A stretch of DNA of 64,000 nucleotides. Source: Janibacter sp. HTCC2649. GTDB lineage: Bacteria > Actinomycetota > Actinomycetes > Actinomycetales > Dermatophilaceae. Positions 8,996-24,237 of this stretch are shown here, piece by piece; position 1 is the first letter of the stretch, and each line of letters opens with the position of its first letter. The DNA is taken from positions 806,001 through 870,000 of the forward strand of contig NZ_CH672413.1 of assembly GCF_000152705.1 (NCBI RefSeq), written 5' to 3'. The notes under the pieces are model-generated. The model had not been told where the DNA came from. It did no database searches and was given only the letters and a program-made list of their open reading frames with translations. The translations under genes and the position numbers were made by a program.

Positions 8996-10140
8996 GCACG
9001 CCCCAGTTCCCGACGATCTTTCGTGGCTACGACCCCATCCAGGTCGATCGTCACCTCGCGTCGATCGGTGACACCGTCGATGCAGCCCGCCAGGAGGTCG
9101 CTCAGATCACCGTCGAGCTGACCAAGGCCAAGCAGCAGAACGCGGACCTCGCCTCCACCCTCAAGGAGCACAAGGCCCTCGTGGCCTCGCTCGAGGCCAA
9201 GGAGTCGCAGGTCTCGTCCCCGACGTTCGCCCACCTCGGCGAGCGCATCGGCACCATGCTGGGTCTGGCCGACGAGGAGGCCACGTCCATCCGTGCCACC
9301 GCCACCGCGGAGGCCGACAAGCACCGTCGTCTGGCTGACGAGTCCTCGGCGACCGTGCGCGCCGAGGCCGACCGCTACGCCGAAGAGGTCCGCTCCCGCG
9401 CCGAGGTCGAAGCCTCCGAGGTCGTCGCCAAGGCGAAGCAGGACGCGACCGCGCTGCTCGACGACGCCGGCCGCGAGGCCTCTGCTCGTCGTGAGGAGGC
9501 CGAGGCCTACTTCGAGAACCAGCGCGCCCGTGCTGCCGCGGCTGCCGCCGACTTCGAGAGCACCCTGCAGGAGCGTCGCGACCGCGCCACGAGCGAGTTC
9601 ACGCTCGCCCAGAGCAGCCACGAGGATCGTCTGCGCGAGCTCCAGGAGCGCACCGACCAGCTCGCCAAGGAGTCCGAGGAGGAGCACAGGTCCCGCGCGG
9701 CCGAGGCCGTCTCGATCCTCGACCAGGCCAAGGCCGAGGCGTCCGCCATGGTCACGACGGCCAAGGAGCAGGCCGAGCGGATCAGGCGTGACTCCGAGCG
9801 TGAGCTCGCGGCCGCCACTGCTCGCCGCGACAGCATCACCGCCCAGCTGAGCAACGTCCGCAACATGCTCGGCACCCTCGGCGGTGCGTCGTCCATCGGT
9901 CAGGCCGACCACGCCCAGGCCGCAGCCCCCGAGGCCGCACCCAAGGCCCCGGCCACCGCCGAGGCTGAGGTCCAGGCCGAGACTCCCGCCGAGGCTGAGG
10001 TCCAGACCGAGACTCCCGCCGAGGCTGAGGTCCAGACCGAGACTCCCGCCGAGGCTGAGGTCCAGACCGAGACTCCCGCCGAGGCTGAGGTCCAGACCGA
10101 GCCTGAGTCCAAGCCGAAGGTGAACGCGAAGACCCGCTGA
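8992..10140 (+). CDS. DivIVA-like coiled-coil protein with C-terminal repeats
   Basis: A 382-residue cytoplasmic coiled-coil protein. The first ~20 residues (FPTIFRGYDPIQVDRHL) match the GYDPxxVDxxL pattern of the membrane-curvature-binding DivIVA N terminus. An Ala/Glu-rich coiled coil follows to about residue 300. The tail is an acidic spacer with the 10-residue unit EAEVQTETPA repeated four to five times, ending in a basic KPKVNAKTR. It is translationally coupled to the preceding coiled-coil gene. It probably acts with that gene at the pole or septum, by analogy with Wag31/FilP-type proteins. Named DivIVA/Wag31 is usually shorter and sits by the cell-division cluster, so this is a paralogue. 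Confidence 0.85.
   Translation: MSTPQFPTIFRGYDPIQVDRHLASIGDTVDAARQEVAQITVELTKAKQQNADLASTLKEHKALVASLEAKESQVSSPTFAHLGERIGTMLGLADEEATSIRATATAEADKHRRLADESSATVRAEADRYAEEVRSRAEVEASEVVAKAKQDATALLDDAGREASARREEAEAYFENQRARAAAAAADFESTLQERRDRATSEFTLAQSSHEDRLRELQERTDQLAKESEEEHRSRAAEAVSILDQAKAEASAMVTTAKEQAERIRRDSERELAAATARRDSITAQLSNVRNMLGTLGGASSIGQADHAQAAAPEAAPKAPATAEAEVQAETPAEAEVQTETPAEAEVQTETPAEAEVQTETPAEAEVQTEPESKPKVNAKTR
9961..10101 (+). repeat. 30-bp coding tandem repeat (4.7 copies)
   Basis: Four complete and one partial head-to-tail 30-bp units encode EAEVQTETPA. The units are identical except for one base triplet in the first copy (GCC for ACC). Identity at synonymous positions points to recent expansion or slippage rather than old duplication. 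It is in frame, so changes in copy number alter only the length of the acidic tail. Confidence 0.95.
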
Positions 10141-10141
10141 C

Positions 10142-10209
10142 CCAGTCGAGGTAGTACGAAACGCCGTGGGGAGCTTGCGCCCACGGCGTTTCGTACTACC
10201 TCGACCTGG
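10142..10209. terminator. 26-bp perfect hairpin between convergent genes
   Basis: Arms 10145-10170 and 10180-10205 are perfect reverse complements (26 bp) around a 9-base loop, and a one-base bulge adds three more pairs. It starts five bases after the coiled-coil gene stop and ends 19 bases before the coaBC stop, so it can end transcripts from both sides. There is no T-tract on either side, and the stem is unusually long for an intrinsic terminator. Confidence 0.8.
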
Positions 10210-10227
10210 TGAGGTCTTGCTCTTCTG

Positions 10228-11538
10228 TCAGAGGAGGGTGGCGACGACGTCCCAGACGGCGTCGGACACGGCAGCCTTGGTGGCCGGGCCGACCTCGACC
10301 GACTCTTCGCTGCCGCGTCGCAGGACCGTCACGGTGTTGTCGTCGGAGCCGAAGGTCTTGCCCTCGCCCACCTCGTTGACGACGAGGACGTCGCACCCCT
10401 TGCGCTCGAGCTTGGAGCGCGCGTGGTCGAGGACCGATCCGTTCTCGTCGCCGGTCTCGGCGGCGAAGCCCACGATGACCGGGGTCGCAGAACCCCCGCG
10501 GTTCTGCACCAGCTCGGCGAGGATGTCGGGGTTGCGCACGAGGGTGATCGTCGGAGCGGAGTCGTCCTCGGTGCCGTCGACGTGGGCCTCGTGCGTCTTC
10601 TTGATCTTGGACGGCGCATAGTTCGCCGGCCGGAAGTCCGCGACGGCGGCGGCCATGACGACGACGTCGCTGTGCGCAGCCGCCTCGATGATGGCCTCAC
10701 GCATCTGCAGGGCGGTCTCGACCGGCACGACGTCGACGCCCGGGAGATCCGCAGCGGCGGAGGTCACGAGGGTCACCTGGGCACCACGTGCGGCGGCAGC
10801 GACTGCGAGGGCGTGGCCCTGCTTGCCGGAGCTGCGGTTGCCGAGGTAGCGCACCGGGTCGAGGGGTTCGCGGGTGCCACCGGCACTCACGACGACCCGC
10901 CGACCACTGAGGTCACCGCGCCGGTTCCCCTGCACCTCTGGCGCAGCGTCTGCGGAGGTGGCCGTTCCAGCGACCGCATCCGCAGACGCAACGGTGCGGG
11001 AAGCGGAGGCGGAGCGAGCCAGCTCACGCTCGCACACGGCATACAGGTCCTCGGGTTCCGGAAGGCGTCCGGGACCGGTGTCCTTGCCGGTGAGGCGACC
11101 ACTGGCGGGTGGCACGATGTGCACGCCGCGCTCGGTGAGCGTCGAGACGTTGGCCTGCGTCGCGGGGTGGTCCCACATCTCGGTGTGCATGGCGGGGGCC
11201 ATGACGACGGGACAGCGCGCGGTCAGCAGGACGTTGGTGAGCAGGTCATCGGCCTGACCGGTCGCGGCCTTGGCCAACAGGTCAGCGGTCGCCGGGGCCA
11301 CGATGACGAGGTCGGCCTCCTGACCGAGGCGCACGTGCGGCACCTCGTGAACGGCTGACCACACGTCGGTGCTCACGGGCTTGCCGGACAACGCCGCCCA
11401 CGTGGGGGCGCCGACGAAGTTCAGGGCAGCGGCCGTCGGCACGACGGTGACGTCGTGACCTGCCTCGGTGAGGAGGCGTAGGAGCGAACAGGCCTTGTAT
11501 GCCGCAATGCCGCCCGCCACACCGAGGACGACGCGCAC
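10228..11538 (-). CDS. coaBC: bifunctional CoaBC (phosphopantothenoylcysteine synthetase/decarboxylase)
   Basis: It couples 4'-phosphopantothenate to cysteine using CTP and decarboxylates the product, in coenzyme A synthesis. The 436-residue protein has the CoaC flavin half first (VAGGIAAYKACSLL, APATADLLAK, the active-site PAMHTEMWDHPATQ) and then the CoaB half (VSAGGTREPLDPVRYLGNRSSGKQG). Between them, around residues 175-205, lies an Ala/Ser/Thr-rich linker longer than usual. GTG start, seven bases after the rpoZ stop. It is the last gene of the gmk-rpoZ-coaBC group and converges on the coiled-coil pair. Confidence 0.97.
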   Translation of the reverse strand: MRVVLGVAGGIAAYKACSLLRLLTEAGHDVTVVPTAAALNFVGAPTWAALSGKPVSTDVWSAVHEVPHVRLGQEADLVIVAPATADLLAKAATGQADDLLTNVLLTARCPVVMAPAMHTEMWDHPATQANVSTLTERGVHIVPPASGRLTGKDTGPGRLPEPEDLYAVCERELARSASASRTVASADAVAGTATSADAAPEVQGNRRGDLSGRRVVVSAGGTREPLDPVRYLGNRSSGKQGHALAVAAAARGAQVTLVTSAAADLPGVDVVPVETALQMREAIIEAAAHSDVVVMAAAVADFRPANYAPSKIKKTHEAHVDGTEDDSAPTITLVRNPDILAELVQNRGGSATPVIVGFAAETGDENGSVLDHARSKLERKGCDVLVVNEVGEGKTFGSDDNTVTVLRRGSEESVEVGPATKAAVSDAVWDVVATLL

Positions 11539-11545
11539 GGTGGGC

Positions 11546-11809
11546 TCAGTCCTCGATCTTCTCTGAGGTCAGCAGGTTGCCGTTGATCTCACGCAGGGCG
11601 ATGGAGAGAGGCTTCTCGTGGACCTCGGCGTCGACGAGCGGGCCGACGTACTCGAGCAGACCGTCCTGGAGCTGCGCGTAGTAGGCGTTGATCTGGCGCG
11701 CGCGCTTGGCCGAGTAGAGGACCAGGGAGTACTTGCTGTCGGCGTGCGTGAGGAGCTCGTCGATCGGCGGGTTGGTGATGCCGATGGGGTTGGCCTTGGT
11801 GCCTGACAC
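11546..11809 (-). CDS. rpoZ: RNA polymerase omega subunit
   Basis: An 87-residue assembly subunit of RNA polymerase. It has the family core [27 protein letters not shown] and the actinobacterial C terminus with [14 protein letters not shown]. It starts at GTG, four bases after the gmk stop, in the conserved order mihF-gmk-rpoZ-coaBC. Length is as expected for actinobacteria. Confidence 0.97.
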   Translation of the reverse strand: MSGTKANPIGITNPPIDELLTHADSKYSLVLYSAKRARQINAYYAQLQDGLLEYVGPLVDAEVHEKPLSIALREINGNLLTSEKIED

Positions 11810-11813
11810 GGAA

Positions 11814-12392
11814 TCAGTCTCGTTTCGTCTGGTGGGGGGTGCGCATCAATGATACGAGTTCGTCGGCCACACGCCGAACGTCGTCGTTCACGAGCGTCAC
11901 ATCGAACTCTTCGGCGGCAGCGAGCTCGGCCTTGGCCGTGGTCAACCGGACCTCTCGCTCCTCCTGCGACTCGGTGCCCCGCCCGACGAGCCGGCGGACC
12001 AGCTCGTCCCAGCTCGGCGGCTTGAGGAAGACGAACAGGGCCTCGGGCATGGTCTCGCGGACCTGTCGTGCACCCTGCAGGTCGATCTCGAGGAGCGCCG
12101 GTCGACCCGCGGCGATGGCCGCCTCGACCGGCCCACGGGGCGTGCCGTACTGGGCCCGACCGTGGACCGTGGCGAACTCGAGGAACTCGCCGTGGTCGAC
12201 CATGCGGCCGAACTCCTCGTTGGACACGAAGTGGTAGTGCTTGCCGTCGACCTCGGTGGGCCGTGGTTTGCGGGTCGTGGCCGAGACCGACAGCCACACG
12301 TCGGGGTGGTGCTCGCGAACGTATGCCGCGACCGTGCCCTTGCCGACCGCGGTCGGCCCGGCGAGGACGGTGAGCCTGGACGTGCCGGTCAC
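11814..12392 (-). CDS. gmk: guanylate kinase
   Basis: It phosphorylates GMP to GDP with ATP. The 192-residue protein has the P-loop GPTAVGKGT at residues 12-20, the GMP-binding [23 protein letters not shown] region (in part [11 protein letters not shown]), and [11 protein letters not shown]. The GTG start overlaps the mihF stop by four bases (GTGA), so the two are coupled. Confidence 0.97.
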   Translation of the reverse strand: MTGTSRLTVLAGPTAVGKGTVAAYVREHHPDVWLSVSATTRKPRPTEVDGKHYHFVSNEEFGRMVDHGEFLEFATVHGRAQYGTPRGPVEAAIAAGRPALLEIDLQGARQVRETMPEALFVFLKPPSWDELVRRLVGRGTESQEEREVRLTTAKAELAAAEEFDVTLVNDDVRRVADELVSLMRTPHQTKRD

Positions 12393-12706
12393 GCCTTGTC
12401 GAAGCGGGTGAGGAGAGCCGAGATCTGGTTCTGGCCAAGGCCGCGCACTCGGCGGCTCTCGCTGATACCGATGTCCTCCATGAGGGCCTTGGCCTTGACT
12501 CGACCGACGCCTGGCATCGACTCGAGCAGTGCGGAGACCCGCATCTTGCCGATCACGTCGTTCGACTTCCCTTCGCTGATGACCTCTTTGAGGTCGCCCT
12601 GGGCGTACTTGAGGCGGTTCTTGACGGCGGCCCGCTCGCGTCGAGCCTGCGCCGCCTTCTCCAGTGCGGCAGAGCGTTGCTCGGGGGTCAGTGGCGGGAG
12701 TGCCAT
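12389..12706 (-). CDS. mihF: actinobacterial integration host factor mIHF
   Basis: A 105-residue nucleoid-associated DNA-binding protein found only in actinobacteria. It has the N-terminal [13 protein letters not shown] helix and the helix-two-turn-helix/H2TH-like core [18 protein letters not shown] with the basic SRRVRGLG loop that contacts DNA. GGAGG lies eight bases before the ATG. The 126 bases upstream separate it from pyrF and are likely to hold its own promoter. It leads gmk, rpoZ and coaBC. Confidence 0.96.
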   Translation of the reverse strand: MALPPLTPEQRSAALEKAAQARRERAAVKNRLKYAQGDLKEVISEGKSNDVIGKMRVSALLESMPGVGRVKAKALMEDIGISESRRVRGLGQNQISALLTRFDKA

Positions 12707-12832
12707 GGCGGAAGTCCTCCGTGTGAATCTTTTACGGCGCTGCTTCTCAACACCTCCGGCGATTTAATCATGCTGAGCCGGTTGGGATCGGACTGGCGCA
12801 AGGGCCTTGGCCGAGCCCGCGGCCCGTTCACA

Positions 12833-13717
12833 TCAGGACAGCAGTGCCGCGAGGGACTCGTTGGACTGAGCAGCCCTGGCGCGCAGCGCACTCACATCCG
12901 GACCTGCAGAGAGGACCTCGCGGCTGCTCGCCGGAAGGACGTTGGGCAGGGCATCACCGAAGACGCGCTTGAGATCGTCGGACGTTCCACCCTGCGCTCC
13001 GACCCCGGGCGCGAGGATCGGGCCACCCATGGCCGTGAGGTCGAGACCGAGGTCCTGGACGGCGTTGCCGACCGTCGCGCCCACCACGAGACCCACGTGG
13101 CCGAGCTCGCCGCGCGCGAAGGCGGCGGCGTTGTCAGCCCTCGCTCCGTCGACGATCGACCCGGCGACGGACCGACCCTCGAGGACTGCGTGCTGGACCT
13201 GGGCGCCCTCGGGGTTGGACGTCAGGGCGAGGACGAAGACACCGCGTCCGGTCTGGTCGGCCAGGTCGATGGCGGGGCGCAGCGAGCCGTAGCCGAGGTA
13301 GGGACTCACGGTCATCGCATCCGGCGAGTCGATTGCGTCCTTGCCCAGGAAGGCTTCCGCGTAGGCGTCCATCGTGGTGCCGATGTCGCCGCGCTTGGCA
13401 TCGAGGATGACCACGGTGCCGCTCTCACGCAGGGCGGTGACCGCACCCTCGAGGACAGCGACACCCGCCGAGCCGAACACCTCGAAGAAGGCCGACTGCG
13501 GCTTGACGACACCGACGTGACCGCCGAAGGCGTCAACACAGGCCCGGGTGAAGGCGCGCAGACCGTCGAGGTCGTAGGTGAGGCCCCAGGACTCCACGAG
13601 GGCCCGGTGCGGGTCGATGCCGGCACACAGGGGGCCGAACTGCTGGGTGGCGGCGCGCAGCCGCTGCCCGAACGTCGCTGCGCCGGTGCCGTCCTGGCTC
13701 TCGATGCGTGTGGTCAT
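12833..13717 (-). CDS. pyrF: orotidine-5'-phosphate decarboxylase, type 2
   Basis: The final step of UMP synthesis, OMP to UMP. The 294-residue length and motifs (CAGIDPHRALVESWGL, VVKPQSAFFEVFG, the catalytic VILDAKRGDIGTT, MTVSPYLGYGS) place it in the long 'type 2' subfamily typical of actinobacteria. Its ATG overlaps the pyrD stop (ATGA). It is the last pyr gene of the operon; the next gene (mihF) is 126 bases away. Confidence 0.97.
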   Translation of the reverse strand: MTTRIESQDGTGAATFGQRLRAATQQFGPLCAGIDPHRALVESWGLTYDLDGLRAFTRACVDAFGGHVGVVKPQSAFFEVFGSAGVAVLEGAVTALRESGTVVILDAKRGDIGTTMDAYAEAFLGKDAIDSPDAMTVSPYLGYGSLRPAIDLADQTGRGVFVLALTSNPEGAQVQHAVLEGRSVAGSIVDGARADNAAAFARGELGHVGLVVGATVGNAVQDLGLDLTAMGGPILAPGVGAQGGTSDDLKRVFGDALPNVLPASSREVLSAGPDVSALRARAAQSNESLAALLS

Positions 13718-14676
13718 GGGATCACCATCCTGTCGTGCGCGATTCCGACGAGCTCGGTGATGCGGGCGACGCCGTGGGACTCGGCGAGGGCCTCGAGCTC
13801 GGTGAGGACGCGCTGGGGAGCGGTCGGGTCGTTGAAGGTCGAGGTGCCCACCTGGATACCGGTTGCTCCGGCAGCGATGAGCTCGAGGGCGTCACGCCCC
13901 GTGCGCACTCCCCCGACTCCGATGAGCGGCACGGTCTGGAAGCGCCCGTCACGCATGGCTGCCGTGACCTGCCAGAGGGCCCGGACGGCCACGGGGCGGA
14001 TCGACGGCCCGGAGAGGCCACCGGTGATGCCGCCGAGCTGAGGTCGCAGGCGGTCCGTGTCGATGACCATGCCGAGCAGGGTGTTGATCATCGTGAGCCC
14101 GGTGGCGCCGGACTTCACGGCGGCGTCGGCGATCGACACGATGTCGGTGACGTCAGGCGTGAGCTTGGCGAAGATTGGCACGTCTCGCGGCAGCTGCTCC
14201 CGCACGAGCGCAATGACCTTGCCCGACGCCAGCGGGTCGCACGCGAAGACCAGCCCACGGTTGGCGACGTTGGGGCACGAGATGTTGACCTCGACGCCCA
14301 CGACGCAGTCGAAGGCATCGCTGTCGGCGAGGACCCGCGCGACATCGGCGAACTCGCCCGCCGTGTTGCCGGCGATGGACACGAGCACGCGGGCGCCGAC
14401 GGACTTCAGCCAGGGCAGGTCCTTCGCGACGAAGGCGTGGATACCGGGTCCTTGGAGGCCGATCGAGTTGAGCATGCCGGAGCTGGTCTCGGCCATGCGC
14501 GGGGTGCCACGACCCGACCGCGGGTCCATCATGACGGTCTTGGTGACGAACGCCCCGAGCTTGGAGACGTCGAAGAAGCGGTGCAGCTCGCGCCCGTTGG
14601 CGGCGCAGCCGGACGCTGTCATGAGGGGGTTGGGCAGGGTCCGACCGGTGAAGGTCACGGCCATGTCGACGGCCAT
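13714..14676 (-). CDS. pyrD: dihydroorotate dehydrogenase catalytic subunit, class 1B type
   Basis: It oxidises dihydroorotate to orotate on FMN. The 320-residue TIM barrel has PLMTASGCAANG, the FMN/substrate loop LNSIGLQGPGI, the ISCPN motif containing the class 1 catalytic Cys, and GVGGVRTGRDALE with GATGIQVGTS for the FMN phosphate. It overlaps pyrK by one base (TGATG), as expected for the PyrD-PyrK heterotetramer that uses NAD. Confidence 0.96.
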   Translation of the reverse strand: MAVDMAVTFTGRTLPNPLMTASGCAANGRELHRFFDVSKLGAFVTKTVMMDPRSGRGTPRMAETSSGMLNSIGLQGPGIHAFVAKDLPWLKSVGARVLVSIAGNTAGEFADVARVLADSDAFDCVVGVEVNISCPNVANRGLVFACDPLASGKVIALVREQLPRDVPIFAKLTPDVTDIVSIADAAVKSGATGLTMINTLLGMVIDTDRLRPQLGGITGGLSGPSIRPVAVRALWQVTAAMRDGRFQTVPLIGVGGVRTGRDALELIAAGATGIQVGTSTFNDPTAPQRVLTELEALAESHGVARITELVGIAHDRMVIP

Positions 14677-15568
14677 CAGTGACCTCCCACTCTCGGTGCG
14701 CCCACGGCGTCTTCGGGGACTCCGCAGACTCCGTCGTGGAAGGCCTCCCAGCGGATGCGGTCGCCACGAAAGACCGAACCCTCGACACAGGACCGCACCA
14801 TCGAGGTGACTCCGTCCTTGTTGCGGACGGGCATGACGCAGGTCATGCAGATCCCGATGCCACAGGCCATCGACTCCTCGACCGCGACCTGGGCGACGGC
14901 GCCGAACTCGGCGGCGACGCGCGTCACGGACTGGAGCATGCCCATCGGCCCACAGGCATAGGCCACGGGAGCACCGGTGCGTCGGAACACGTCAGGCAGG
15001 ACGTCACTCACCCAGCCGCGCTGACCTGCTGAGCCGTCGTCCGTGGTCACCGTGACCCCGTCGGCAGCGCGTCGTGCCTCGACGACACCGAAGAGCCGGT
15101 CCTCGGACGCCGCACCGAGCACCATCTCGACGCTGCAGCCGCGCTCACGCAGGACCTCGGCGAGCCAGAACAGGGGTGCCGACCCGTAGCCGCCACCCAC
15201 GAGCACACACGGCACCGGCTCGGTGGGCAAGGGGAAGGGGCGCCCGAGCGGAGCGACGACATCGACGGCGTCATGCGCCCGCAGCTGGGTGAGCCACTCG
15301 GTGCCCGCGCCCTTGGCCGCGATGACGAGGTCGAGCGTGCCGCCATAGGTGCCGGACGGGCTCACCTTGTGGATGGAGAAGGAGCGCCGGAGCAGGTTGC
15401 CCGTCGTGGGACCACCCACCGCCAACGCAGCGAACTGCCCCGGTCGAGCGAGCTCCGCAACACCGGGCGCGACGATCGTCAGGTGGTGGTAGGCGCCGAC
15501 TCGACGGGTCGCGATGACCTCGCCCTGCACCTGGACCACGCCGCCCGCGCCGCTCGAGTTTCTCGTGC

Positions 15569-15572
<4 letters not shown>
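14676..15572 (-). CDS. pyrK: dihydroorotate dehydrogenase electron transfer subunit
   Basis: A 298-residue FAD and [2Fe-2S] subunit that passes electrons from PyrD to NAD. It has the ferredoxin-reductase fold with the FAD motif RRSFSIHK, the nucleotide loop [13 protein letters not shown], and the cysteine cluster [13 protein letters not shown] followed by a fourth Cys in VRSCVEG. The GTG start overlaps the carB stop (GTGA). Placement beside pyrD confirms a class 1B enzyme. Confidence 0.95.
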
Positions 15573-18886
<3,314 letters not shown>

Positions 18887-18887
18887 G

Positions 18888-20048
18888 TCAGGCGTTCACC
18901 TTCTGGTTTGAGTTGAGCAGATCGACAAACCGATCGAACAGGTATGCCGCGTCGTGCGGTCCCGCTGCGGCTTCCGGGTGGTACTGGACCGAGAATGCCT
19001 TCAGTTCGCCTGTGCCAGAACGCAGTTCGAGCCCCTCGACGACGTCGTCGTTGAGGCAGATGTGCGAGACGCGCACAACCCCGAGTCCGGTCACTGTGCC
19101 TTCAACGTCCAGGGGTGCATCGACCGCGAAGCCGTGGTTGTGAGCCGTGACCTCGACCTTGCCCGTCGTGCGGTCCATGACCGGCTGGTTGATGCCGCGG
19201 TGGCCGTACTTGAGCTTGAAGGTGCCGAAGCCCAGGGCGCGTCCGAACAGCTGGTTGCCGAAGCAGATCCCGAAGTACGGGATCCCCGCGGCGAGCACCT
19301 CGCGCAGGACACCGACCTCGTGGTCGGCGGTCGAGGGGTCACCGGGACCGTTGCTGAAGAAGACTCCGTCGAGGCCGTCGATGGCCGTGATGTCGGCGAA
19401 CGTCGAGCTCGCAGGGAGGACGTGGACCTCGATGCCCCGCTCGGACATGCGCTGCGGCGTCATCGCCTTGATGCCGAGGTCGATGGCGGCCACGGTGAAG
19501 CGCTTCTCCCCCACGGCCCTGACGACGTAGGCCTTGTCCGTGCTGACCTCCTGGGCCAGCGAGGCGCCGGCCATTTCGGGCGCGGCGGTGACGCGCTCGA
19601 GAAGCTGGGCGGACGGCATACGCGCGTCGTCTCCGGAGAAGATGCCGACCCGCATCGCGCCACGCTCACGCAGGTGGCGCGTGAGGGCGCGGGTGTCGAT
19701 GTCGCAGATGCCCACGACGCCCTGGGACACGAGCTCGTCCTCGAGGGATCGCTGCGAGCGCCAGTTCGACGGCCGGAGGGCGGGGTCGCGCACGACGTAG
19801 CCGGAGACCCAGATGCGCGAGGACTCGTCGTCCTCGTCGTTCCAGCCGGTGTTGCCGACGTGTGGAGCCGTCATGACGACGACCTGACGGTGGTAGCTCG
19901 GGTCGGTGAGCGTCTCCTGGTAGCCGGTCATGGCCGTGCAGAAGACGGCCTCGCCGACGGTCTCGCCGTGCTTGCCGTAGGAGCGTCCGGTGAACGTGCG
20001 TCCGTCCTCGAGGACGAGGACTGCCGGTTCGCGGGTGTTGTCCATCAT
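18888..20048 (-). CDS. carA: carbamoyl-phosphate synthase small subunit
   Basis: The glutaminase subunit that supplies ammonia to CarB. From the ATG at 20048 it has 386 residues; a second ATG follows at 20045. The N-terminal interaction domain begins [14 protein letters not shown]. The class I amidotransferase domain has the Cys nucleophile in [10 protein letters not shown] and the His/Glu pair in [12 protein letters not shown]. The start overlaps the pyrC stop (ATGA), with GGGAGAG just upstream. Sequence upstream of this start in the same frame is pyrC in another frame and not part of the protein. Confidence 0.97.
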   Translation of the reverse strand: MMDNTREPAVLVLEDGRTFTGRSYGKHGETVGEAVFCTAMTGYQETLTDPSYHRQVVVMTAPHVGNTGWNDEDDESSRIWVSGYVVRDPALRPSNWRSQRSLEDELVSQGVVGICDIDTRALTRHLRERGAMRVGIFSGDDARMPSAQLLERVTAAPEMAGASLAQEVSTDKAYVVRAVGEKRFTVAAIDLGIKAMTPQRMSERGIEVHVLPASSTFADITAIDGLDGVFFSNGPGDPSTADHEVGVLREVLAAGIPYFGICFGNQLFGRALGFGTFKLKYGHRGINQPVMDRTTGKVEVTAHNHGFAVDAPLDVEGTVTGLGVVRVSHICLNDDVVEGLELRSGTGELKAFSVQYHPEAAAGPHDAAYLFDRFVDLLNSNQKVNA

Positions 20049-21333
20049 GAAATCTCTCCCTGACGAGCCGTGACCCTGCCGCGCAGGATCGTCGTGTGGA
20101 CGGCACCTGTGAAGCTCATGCCATGCCACGGATTGTTGCGGGACAACGACTTTGATGCCGATGCGTCCACTGTCTGGTTGGCCTCGGTGTCGACGAGGAC
20201 GAGGTTGGCGGGGGCACCCACCTCGATGGCTCGTCCATGGTCGCCCAGGCCGGCGATCCGCGCGGGCGCCGTGGACATGCGGTCGGCGAGGCCGGCGAGG
20301 TCCAGGGCACCGTTGCGGACCATCGTGTCGTGCACGACGGCGAATGCGGTCTCGAGGCCGAGCATGCCGAAGGCCGCGTCGACGAAGGCGTGTTCCTTGT
20401 CGTGACGGGCGTGGGGCGCGTGGTCGGTGGCCACGGCATCGATGGTGCCGTCGGCCAGTGCCGTCCTCAGCGCCTCGACGTCCTCGATCGGCCGCAGCGG
20501 CGGGTTGACCTTGAACGTCGGGTCGTAGCCACTCACCAGATCCTCGGTGAGGAGCAGGTGGTGCGGCGTGACCTCGGCAGTCAGGTCGATGCCCCGGGCC
20601 TTGGCCCAGCGGACGACCTCGACGCCTTCGGCCGTGGTCACGTGGGCCACGTGGACCCGCGAGTTCGTGTGCTGGGCGAGCTGGGCGTCGCGGGCGATGA
20701 TGCTCGACTCCGCGACGGCCGGCCAACCGGGAAGACCGAGCCGCCCGCTGAGCTCACCCTCGTGGCAACAGGCGCTCGAGCCCGCGAGGTCGGGGTCCTG
20801 GCTGTGTTGGCTCACGACCCCACCGAAGGCTCGGACGTACTCCAGGGCGCGGCGCATGACGCGCGCATCGTGGACACAGCGACCGTCGTCGGAGAAGACG
20901 CGGACGTTGGCGCGCGAGCGGTGCATGAGGGCGAGCTCGGCGAGCTCCTCGCCGGCCAGGCCCTTGGTGACGGCACCGATGGGCTGGACCTCGACGAGCC
21001 AGGTTGCGCGCCCGAGGTCGAGGATGCGCTCCGCTGCCTCGGCGGTGTCGGTCACCGGGTTGGTGTTCGCCATCGCGAGGACCGCCGTGTAGCCCCCGAC
21101 GGCCGCCGCGGCTGCACCGGACTCGATGGTCTCGGCATCCTCGCGCCCGGGCTCGCGCAGGTGGGTGTGGAGGTCGACGAAGCCGGGGAGGAGGGCGAGC
21201 CCGTCGGCGTCGATGGTCTCGACACCCTGCGGCACGTCGAGTCCGGTGCCGATCGCCGCGATCTGGCCCTCGAGCACGAGGACGTCGCTGGCGTCGCTCC
21301 CCAGGACTCGGGCCCCCGTGATGTGCAGCCGGT

Positions 21334-21337
<4 letters not shown>
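20045..21337 (-). CDS. pyrC: dihydroorotase
   Basis: It cyclises carbamoyl-aspartate to dihydroorotate. The 430-residue amidohydrolase has the metal ligands in [11 protein letters not shown] (His57, His59), further His residues in VSQHSQD and VAHVTTAEG, and the catalytic Asp in TDHAPH. Its length fits the type I/III allantoinase-like dihydroorotase. The ATG overlaps the pyrB stop (ATGA). Many actinobacteria have a small membrane-protein gene between pyrC and carA; it is absent here. Confidence 0.97.
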
Positions 21338-24150
<2,813 letters not shown>

Positions 24151-24237
24151 GCGCCGATCCTCTCAGGGGCGACGAAGCGGAATTTTCCGGCCCCTCGCGC
24201 CTTGTCGGTCGTGCCCGGCATGGCCACAGTGGACGCC

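Noticed and set aside
9961-10101. possible CRISPR-like regular repeat
   Set aside because: The 30-bp units are directly adjacent, with no spacers, and are in frame inside a gene.
18888-20726. 612-residue version of carA with a long N-terminal extension
   Set aside because: The extension is pyrC read in another frame; ATG 20048 has a ribosome site and the usual ATGA overlap.
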